The notes under the pieces are model-generated. The model was not told where the DNA came from. It did not search any database and saw only the letters and a program-made list of their open reading frames with translations. From DATNNN01 sp035601815 (GTDB lineage: Bacteria; Pseudomonadota; Alphaproteobacteria; Rhizobiales; Xanthobacteraceae), in contig DATNNN010000119.1 in NCBI GenBank assembly GCA_035601815.1, positions 1 through 28,099 on the forward strand: 28,099 nucleotides of DNA, in the 5' to 3' direction. The number at the start of each line of letters is the position of its first letter. Within the stretch, counting starts at the first letter, position 1. Below are positions 22,998-28,099 of this stretch, piece by piece. The position numbers were made by a program, and so were the translations under genes.

Positions 22998-24428
22998 TCA
23001 GGATTTCATCCCTTCGATGTGGCGCTGCAAGTCGCCGAACACGGCGCGGTCGTCGATCACGCGGCGCGCCTTGAAATCCGTACGCGCGATCGAGTTCGGC
23101 TCGACGACCTCCACGAGCGTGCGCAGGCCGAGAACCTTCTGCAGCTTGCGTTCAATCTCGACGCGGAAGCGCACGAGCGCCTCGCCGCTGTTGTTGAAGG
23201 TCGCGGCGTCGGCTTCGACTCGCAGCAGCAGTTCGTCCATCGCCGCCTCGCGGCTGATCACGATCCGGTGCTCGCCGCCGTAATGCGGCAATTCGTTGAG
23301 CGCGGCGTCGATCTCGCTCGGATAGACGTTCTCGCCGCGGATCGTGAACATGTCGTCGATGCGGCCGAAGATCCCCTGCGGCAGCCGGGGATAGGTGCGC
23401 CCGCAGGGGCTGGGCTCGTCGGTCCACAGAGTGAGGTCGCCGGAGACGAGCCGGATCATCGGCTGTGAGGTGCGCTCGAGATGCGTGTAGACCGGCGTGC
23501 CGCGCTCGCCGTAGGCAACGCGCCGCATGGTCGTGGGATCGCATACCTCGGTATACACCACGTCCTGCCAACACAGCATGCCGCTCGTCTCGCGCGAGCC
23601 GGCGACGTTCATCCACGGCGTCATCTCCGCCATCGAGCCGCAATCGATCACGTTCGCGCCGTAGAGAGCCGCGATCTTGTCGCGTACGCCGGGAATCGAC
23701 GCGCCCGGCTCGCCGGAGAAGAACATGACCTTCAGCCCGAAATCGCGCGGATCGAGCCCCTCCTCGGCCGCGACCTGCCCAAGGTGGAGCGCATAGGTCG
23801 GCGTGCCGTAGAATGCCGTAGGCTTGACCATGGCGAGCCATTGCGCGCAGCGCGCCGACATTCCGGGCACGCCCGCGCCGAATGGAAAGCACTTCGCGCC
23901 CAGGCGCTCCGCGCCCGCGAGCGCGCCCCAGCTTCCCAGGTAGAGCGAGAAGACGGCGGCGACGCAGATCGTATCGCCCGGCCGCAGGCCCATGCCCCAC
24001 AGCACGCGGGCATGAGCGTTGGCGATCGCGCGCCAGTCGCTGCGCCCGATGGCGAACGCGGTCGGCCGGCCGGTGGTGCCGCTGGTGCCGTGGATGTGGA
24101 AGACCTCGCCGTCGGGCACGCACAGATAGTCGCCGAACGGGGGCACGCGCTCCTGCGCGGCGCGCAGATCCTTCTTCTGCACCACCGGAACCTTCTCGAA
24201 ATCCTCGAACGACTTCAGCCGGCGCGGATCGAAGCCGGCCTCGTCCCATTTGCGTCGGTAGAACGGCGCGTGTTCATAGGCGTAGGCGCAGACCTGCTGC
24301 AGTCTTACAAGAATGGCGCCCTCGCGCTCGGTCGCGGGCATGGTCTCGCGGCGCGGAAACCAATAGCGGCTGTCACCGGGCGGAAGGTAGCACTCGTCGT
24401 AAGCGGGGGGAAAGGACCAGGATTCCAT
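22998..24428 (-). CDS. hcl: 2-hydroxyisobutyrate-CoA ligase (phenylacetate-CoA ligase type)
   Basis: This 476-residue adenylate-forming enzyme resembles phenylacetate-CoA ligases and matches the length of the known 2-hydroxyisobutyrate-CoA ligase. Motifs in order are the P-loop HIHGTSGTTGRPTAF (near 120-134), an acceptor segment DCGSMAEMTPW, the hinge IFGRIDDMFTIRGENVYPSEID and the C-terminal lysine segment SIARTDFKARRV. It should activate a short hydroxy acid with ATP and CoA in the cytosol. The ATG at 24428 lies eight bases after the hcmB stop. The longer upstream frame overlaps hcmB out of frame and is rejected. The substrate is inferred from the neighbours. Confidence 0.85.
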   Translation of the reverse strand: MESWSFPPAYDECYLPPGDSRYWFPRRETMPATEREGAILVRLQQVCAYAYEHAPFYRRKWDEAGFDPRRLKSFEDFEKVPVVQKKDLRAAQERVPPFGDYLCVPDGEVFHIHGTSGTTGRPTAFAIGRSDWRAIANAHARVLWGMGLRPGDTICVAAVFSLYLGSWGALAGAERLGAKCFPFGAGVPGMSARCAQWLAMVKPTAFYGTPTYALHLGQVAAEEGLDPRDFGLKVMFFSGEPGASIPGVRDKIAALYGANVIDCGSMAEMTPWMNVAGSRETSGMLCWQDVVYTEVCDPTTMRRVAYGERGTPVYTHLERTSQPMIRLVSGDLTLWTDEPSPCGRTYPRLPQGIFGRIDDMFTIRGENVYPSEIDAALNELPHYGGEHRIVISREAAMDELLLRVEADAATFNNSGEALVRFRVEIERKLQKVLGLRTLVEVVEPNSIARTDFKARRVIDDRAVFGDLQRHIEGMKS

Positions 24429-24436
24429 CGCGGTTC

Positions 24437-24844
24437 TCAGCGCGCGCCGCGCTCGGCGACGAGCTTGCGGAGCATGTCGACAATGGCCTGCGGAGGGGTG
24501 TCCTGCAGCATGACCTCCTTCACGCCCATTTCCTTGAGCGCCACCACGTCCTCGTCGGGCATCACGCCGCCGGCGACCACGATGATGTCGTCGGCGCCCT
24601 CCGCGCGCAGCTTGTCGAAAATCTTCGGAAACACGGCCATCTGCACGCCCGATAAGAGGCTGACGCCGAGGATGTCCACATCCTCCTGGATCGCCGCGGT
24701 GACGACCTCGTCGGGGGTGCGGTGCAAGCCGGTGTAGATCACGTCCATGCCGGCGTCGCGCAATGCGCGCGCTACCACCCGCACGCCGCGGTCGTGCCCG
24801 TCGAGCCCGACTTTCGCCAGCAAAACGCGAATTGGCGTGCTCAT
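24437..24844 (-). CDS. hcmB: 2-hydroxyisobutyryl-CoA mutase, B12-binding subunit
   Basis: This 135-residue protein is a stand-alone B12-binding domain. The cobalt-ligating motif DGHDRG has His17 (counted from the ATG), followed by VSLLSGVQM and the conserved VVAGGVMPDED loop that holds the cofactor tail. It should join the large subunit at 20343 to make the active mutase. A GTG directly before the ATG is an alternative start that gives 136 residues. It is the first gene of the four-gene set, 68 bases after the gamma-carbonic-anhydrase-like gene. A TATAAA at 24873-24878 on the minus strand could be its own -10 box, but the -35 is weak. Confidence 0.92.
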   Translation of the reverse strand: MSTPIRVLLAKVGLDGHDRGVRVVARALRDAGMDVIYTGLHRTPDEVVTAAIQEDVDILGVSLLSGVQMAVFPKIFDKLRAEGADDIIVVAGGVMPDEDVVALKEMGVKEVMLQDTPPQAIVDMLRKLVAERGAR

Positions 24845-24912
24845 CACTCCCTGACCTTCGTTTCGACCCTACTTTATACGACAAAGCCGTCGGGAGTGGG
24901 AACGCCAGGCGA

Positions 24913-25443
24913 TCAGTCGACCCGCTTCAAGCTCTTGGCGTATTGCTGCCAGCGGTTGACGTAGATCTCGCACGACAGCGTGATCATCTTGACCGTCTGG
25001 TCGTCGATCGTGCGGATCAACCGCGCCGGCATGCCGACGATGAGCGAGCGCTCGGGAAATTCCTTGCCCTCGGTCACAAGTGCGTTGGCGCCGACCAGCG
25101 AGTTCTTGCCGATCCTGGCGCCGTTCTGGACGGTCGCGCCCATGCCGATCAAGCAGTTCTCGCCGATGGTGCAGCCGTGCAGGATCACCCCGTGGCCGAC
25201 TGTGCAGCCGGCGCCGACCACCAGCGGAAAGCCCGGGTCGGTATGGAGCACGCAGCCGTCCTGCACGTTCGAGCGCAGGCCCACCGTGATCGGCTCGTTG
25301 TCGCCGCGCAGCACCGCGTTGAACCAGATGCTGACGTCTTCTGCGATCGCGACCCGGCCGATCAGCACCGCATCGGGCGCAACGAAAAAGCGGCCCGATG
25401 CCGGGAGCGCGGGCCGCGCACCTTCGTACTCGTAGAGAGGCAT
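24913..25443 (-). CDS. Gamma-carbonic-anhydrase-like hexapeptide-repeat protein
   Basis: This 176-residue left-handed beta-helix protein has the metal ligands of the gamma class: His67 (CVLHTD), His84 and His89 (GHGVILHG), with RGDN at 47-50. The hexapeptide pattern runs from about 25 to 135, followed by a C-terminal helix. Members either hydrate CO2 or act as acyl-CoA-related proteins such as CaiE or PaaY, and the two cannot be told apart here. The PaaY-like possibility, a thioesterase, is interesting beside an acyl-CoA operon. It starts ten bases after the DUF3126 gene, in one operon with cysE. Confidence 0.87.
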   Translation of the reverse strand: MPLYEYEGARPALPASGRFFVAPDAVLIGRVAIAEDVSIWFNAVLRGDNEPITVGLRSNVQDGCVLHTDPGFPLVVGAGCTVGHGVILHGCTIGENCLIGMGATVQNGARIGKNSLVGANALVTEGKEFPERSLIVGMPARLIRTIDDQTVKMITLSCEIYVNRWQQYAKSLKRVD

Positions 25444-25453
25444 GGGCGGGGCG

Positions 25454-25843
25454 CTACTCGATGTCGGTGTCGAGAATGGCCATCTGCAGGCTGTACGAAC
25501 TGTCGCGTTCCTCGACGAAGAGCACCGCGATGAACTCCTCGCCGACGAATACCTCGGCGGAATCCTTCTTCTTCGGCCGCGCCAAGACCTTGATCGACGG
25601 GTTGCCGAGGAGCCGACGCAGGTGGCTCTGCGCCCGCTCGAACTCGGTCTCGTGGATCGCCATCTGCAGGTTGAAGGAGCGGTCACCGTCCTCGTCGTCG
25701 AGAGAGACGAGCGCGATGAACTGCTCGCCGATGTAGACCTCGGCAGTGTCCTCCTTCTTCGGGCGCGGCTGCACCCGGATCGCCGGATTGCCGAACAGCC
25801 GGGAAAGATAGGACTGCAGCCCCTCGATTTCCTTCGGATTCAC
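25454..25843 (-). CDS. Tandemly duplicated DUF3126 protein
   Basis: This 129-residue protein consists of two copies of one domain, about residues 1-67 and 68-129. Matching segments are LSRLFGNPAIRV and LRRLLGNPSIKV, RPKKEDTAEVYIGEQFIA and RPKKKDSAEVFVGEEFIA, then FNLQMAI and YSLQMAI. The family is small and found mostly in alphaproteobacteria; its members are usually a single copy of about 70 residues. It is acidic and soluble, and its function is unknown. It lies 14 bases after cysE and ten before the gamma-carbonic-anhydrase-like gene, so it is the middle gene of that operon. Confidence 0.85.
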   Translation of the reverse strand: MNPKEIEGLQSYLSRLFGNPAIRVQPRPKKEDTAEVYIGEQFIALVSLDDEDGDRSFNLQMAIHETEFERAQSHLRRLLGNPSIKVLARPKKKDSAEVFVGEEFIAVLFVEERDSSYSLQMAILDTDIE

Positions 25844-25857
25844 GCCGCCCCTCTAGC

Positions 25858-26697
25858 TTAAATGCCTTCGCCGGAAAACGGCATTTCGAACATCTGGTCC
25901 ATGGTGTGGGCTGGCGTGTCCTTGCAGCTGGACTGGCCGATCACCCGGGCCGGAACGCCGGCCACCGTGGTGTTCGGCGGCACCGGCTTCAGCACCACGG
26001 AGCCCGCGCCGACGCGCGAGCACGAGCCGACCTCGATATTGCCGAGCACTTTGGCGCCGGCGCTGAGCAGCACGCCGCGCCGGATCTTGGGATGCCGGTC
26101 GCCCCGTTCCTTGCCGGTTCCGCCGAGGGTGACACCCTGCAAGATCGACACGTCGTCTTCGATCACCGCGGTCTGTCCGAGCACCACTCCGGTGCCGTGA
26201 TCGATGAACACGCCGCGGCCGATCTTGGTGTTGGGATTGATGTCGACGCCGAACACCGACGACGCCCGGCTCTGCAGATACAACGCGAAGTCGCGCCGCC
26301 CCTTGTTCCACAGGAAATGCGCGAGGCGGTAGGTCTGCAGCGCGTGGAAGCCCTTGTAGTAGAGCAGCGGCTCGATGTAGCGCGTCGTCGCCGGATCACG
26401 CTCGGCGACGGCGACGATGTCGGCGCGGAACGCCTCGCCCACCGACGGCTCGGCCTCGAACAGATCGTCGTAGGCCTGACGGATCAGTTCGCCGCGGATG
26501 TCGGGATGGTCGAGCCGGTCGCCGACGCGCTGGGCCACGGCGGACTCGAGCCTGTCGTGATGGAGCACGGTGGAGAAGATGAAGCTCGCGAGCTCGGGCT
26601 CGCGGCGGGTGATGTCCTCCGCTTCCTCGCGGATGCGGGTCCACACCGGATCGACGGTGCGCACACTTTGCGCGATCTTCACGTTGCGTTGGGCCAT
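25858..26697 (-). CDS. cysE: Serine O-acetyltransferase
   Basis: This 279-residue enzyme makes O-acetylserine from serine and acetyl-CoA, the first step of cysteine synthesis. The N-terminal helical domain (to about 150) is followed by the left-handed beta-helix with GVFIDHGTGVVLGQTAVIEDD, the catalytic His included, and GTGKERGDRHPKI. The protein ends in Ile (SGEGI), the residue that CysE inserts into CysK to form the cysteine synthase complex. A strong GGGAGGATCCC precedes the ATG at 26697. It heads a close-packed group with DUF3126 and the gamma-carbonic-anhydrase-like gene. Confidence 0.97.
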   Translation of the reverse strand: MAQRNVKIAQSVRTVDPVWTRIREEAEDITRREPELASFIFSTVLHHDRLESAVAQRVGDRLDHPDIRGELIRQAYDDLFEAEPSVGEAFRADIVAVAERDPATTRYIEPLLYYKGFHALQTYRLAHFLWNKGRRDFALYLQSRASSVFGVDINPNTKIGRGVFIDHGTGVVLGQTAVIEDDVSILQGVTLGGTGKERGDRHPKIRRGVLLSAGAKVLGNIEVGSCSRVGAGSVVLKPVPPNTTVAGVPARVIGQSSCKDTPAHTMDQMFEMPFSGEGI

Positions 26698-26798
26698 GGG
26701 ATCCTCCCGGGCCTCCAATGAGGGCGGGTTTGTAGCACGGTCGGATGAACGCGGGGATAGCGGATTCCGAAAGGCAGAATGCCGCTTTTCGCGGGCCC

Positions 26799-27551
26799 TC
26801 ATGGGCGCCGGGCGAGGAAATCCAGCACTCCTTGCTTGAACACCGGGTCGCCGACCGCCCGGTTATGGTCGCGGCCCGGGATCGGCAGAAACCGCGAGCC
26901 CGGGATCAGCTTGACGAGCGTCTCGCCCGAGCCGGCGATGTCGTCGGCCGTGCCGACGGCGATCAGCACCGGCGCGCGGATCGCCGCCGCCTGCGCCTTC
27001 GTGATCACCTTGCGCTCGCCGCGCATGCAGGCGGCAAGCGCCTTGAGATCGCTCTTGGTCTGCTCAGCGAACTTACGGAACACCCGGCCCACGGGATCGG
27101 TCACGTCATCGAGGCTCGCCGCCTCCAGGGCCTCTGCGATGATCGGCCGCCCGGCCGGGCCGTCGACGAAACGCTCGCCGATGCCGCCGAGCACCACCGA
27201 GCGCACGCGCTCGGGATGCGCCACCGCCGTGTAGCCGACGATACGCGCGCCCATGGAGTAGCCGATGAGATCGGCGCGCGCGATGCCGAGGTGCCCCATC
27301 AGCGCCACCACGTCGCCCGCCATCTTGGCGAGGTCGTAGTCGGCGGGATCATAGAATTTGCTGGAGCGGCCATGGCCGCGGTTGTCGAACGCGATCGCGC
27401 GGTAGCCCGCGCGCTTCAGCGCCGAGGTCCAGCTCGGGCCGACCCAGTTCATCTCCTTGTTGGAGCCGAAGCCGTGCACCAGCACGACCGGGTCGCCCTC
27501 GCCCTCGTCGATGTAATCGAGCGTGACGCCGTCGTAGGTGAAGCTCGGCAT
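26799..27551 (-). CDS. Alpha/beta hydrolase
   Basis: This 250-residue protein has the alpha/beta hydrolase fold. The oxyanion segment is VVLVHGFGSNKEMNW (22-36), the nucleophile Ser99 is in GYSMG, and the other triad members are Asp203 (GTADD) and His229 (GRDHN). It has no signal peptide. The family includes esterases, thioesterases and C-C hydrolases, and the substrate cannot be read here. The ATG at 27551 lies 31 bases after the stop of the crotonase gene, so they are probably co-transcribed, which hints at an acyl-CoA or ester substrate. Confidence 0.88.
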   Translation of the reverse strand: MPSFTYDGVTLDYIDEGEGDPVVLVHGFGSNKEMNWVGPSWTSALKRAGYRAIAFDNRGHGRSSKFYDPADYDLAKMAGDVVALMGHLGIARADLIGYSMGARIVGYTAVAHPERVRSVVLGGIGERFVDGPAGRPIIAEALEAASLDDVTDPVGRVFRKFAEQTKSDLKALAACMRGERKVITKAQAAAIRAPVLIAVGTADDIAGSGETLVKLIPGSRFLPIPGRDHNRAVGDPVFKQGVLDFLARRP

Positions 27552-27582
27552 GCCGGGATGTTCCTTGCGGCGGATTTGCGCG

Positions 27583-28099
27583 TCAGCGGTCGGGGTTGAT
27601 CGGCCGGTCGGCGGTCCAGTCGTAGGTGCCGAGGTCGCGCTCGCGCACCGCTTCCTTCCAGCCGACCTTCTCGGCGCGGCGCTTGAAGGCCGTGCCTTCG
27701 GGCGAGTGCCGGGTGATGCCGTCGAAGAGCGTGGCGATCATCTGTGTCGAGCGCAGCCCCATGTTCTCCAGCGCCTGGTTGATCATGAGCTTCTGCATCA
27801 TGAGCTGGTTCACCGGCACGCTGGCCATTCGCGCCGCGAGCTTCTCCACTTCCTCGTCCAGATTTGCCGCCGGCACCGCCTTGAGCACGAGGCCCATGCG
27901 CTCGGCCTCGCGGCCGTCCACCGTGTCCCCGGTGAGCAGCATGCGCTTCGCCCGCTCGGGCCCCAGCCGAAAGACCCACATGGCCGTGGTCGGGCAGCCC
28001 CACACGCGCGCCGGCATGTAGCCGATCCGCGCGTCCTCGGCCATCACCACGAGGTCGCAGCAGAGCGCGATGTCCGAGCCGCCGGCGACCGCGAAGCCC
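27583..28099 (-). CDS. Enoyl-CoA hydratase/isomerase family protein, 5' end outside the window
   Basis: The visible 172 C-terminal residues belong to the crotonase family. The frame enters at the right edge with GFAVAGGSDIALCCDLVV, which carries the glycine-rich oxyanion-hole region, then MAEDARIGYMPARVWGCPTT and RLGPERAKRMLLTGDTVDGREAERMGLV. The C-terminal part is longer than in a typical hydratase and ends WTADRPINPDR. The exact reaction is unknown, because the first half with part of the active site is missing. It precedes the alpha/beta hydrolase on the same strand. Confidence 0.88.
   Translation of the reverse strand, partial: GFAVAGGSDIALCCDLVVMAEDARIGYMPARVWGCPTTAMWVFRLGPERAKRMLLTGDTVDGREAERMGLVLKAVPAANLDEEVEKLAARMASVPVNQLMMQKLMINQALENMGLRSTQMIATLFDGITRHSPEGTAFKRRAEKVGWKEAVRERDLGTYDWTADRPINPDR

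Noticed and set aside
23481..24737. 418-residue plus-strand frame opposite the ligase and hcmB
   Set aside because: Shadow frame; both genes on the other strand have complete catalytic motifs.
22998..24884. Longer 628-residue form of the CoA ligase
   Set aside because: The extension runs out of frame through hcmB; ligase homology and spacing support the ATG at 24428.

Overview
The window is dense, GC-rich chromosomal DNA with 29 protein genes (two cut by the window edges). I see no rRNA, tRNA, CRISPR array, insertion sequence or phage gene. The gene families point to an alphaproteobacterium of the order Hyphomicrobiales (Rhizobiales), probably near Xanthobacteraceae or Nitrobacteraceae: a DUF2336 protein, a PAS_5-type PAS protein, a transglutaminase-like cysteine peptidase (BTLCP), DUF3126, a TAXI solute-binding protein and a double PilZ protein, plus CtrA-type, FNR/FixK-type and alphaproteobacterial LexA-type sites. 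The taxonomic placement is inference from family content.

Layout. 1-3776: a Lys-rich exported small protein (cut by the edge), cutA, nadK, a secreted trypsin-like protease and a DUF2336 protein. 3970-7620: a MaoC-type hydratase coupled to a CitE-like CoA-ester lyase; a nitroreductase and flavin-reductase pair on the opposite strand; a secreted repeat protein. 7642-12374: thrS, then after a 405-base AT-rich gap a TAXI binding protein and a membrane-anchored Sel1-like protein. 12408-16147: yidD overlapping an IscU-like gene, then folE, hisI, a patatin-like phospholipase and a CBS-domain protein. 16219-20236: rhomboid protease, PAS protein, PilZ protein, a small secreted protein and BTLCP. 20343-26697: cysE, a duplicated DUF3126 gene and a gamma-carbonic-anhydrase-like gene, followed on the same strand by a four-gene B12-dependent mutase operon. 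26799-28099: an alpha/beta hydrolase and a crotonase cut by the edge.

The most distinctive system is the four-gene set at 20343-24844. It holds a separate B12-binding mutase subunit, an acyl-CoA ligase of the phenylacetate-CoA ligase type, a MeaB-like GTPase and a large mutase subunit. The large subunit has Ile, Asp and Gln at the three positions that separate 2-hydroxyisobutyryl-CoA mutase from methylmalonyl-CoA and isobutyryl-CoA mutases. The set therefore reads as a route that activates 2-hydroxyisobutyrate with CoA, rearranges it to 3-hydroxybutyryl-CoA and passes it to central metabolism, with its own repair GTPase. This is a known but sparsely distributed pathway.

Regulatory signals not explained by the genes include: a perfect FNR/FixK box before BTLCP; a perfect CtrA box between the DUF2336 and MaoC genes; a perfect hairpin covering the hisI ribosome binding site; a hairpin before the protease ribosome binding site; and an orphan intrinsic terminator on the minus strand near 17011-17047, which suggests an unannotated small RNA or an attenuated leader for the rhomboid gene.
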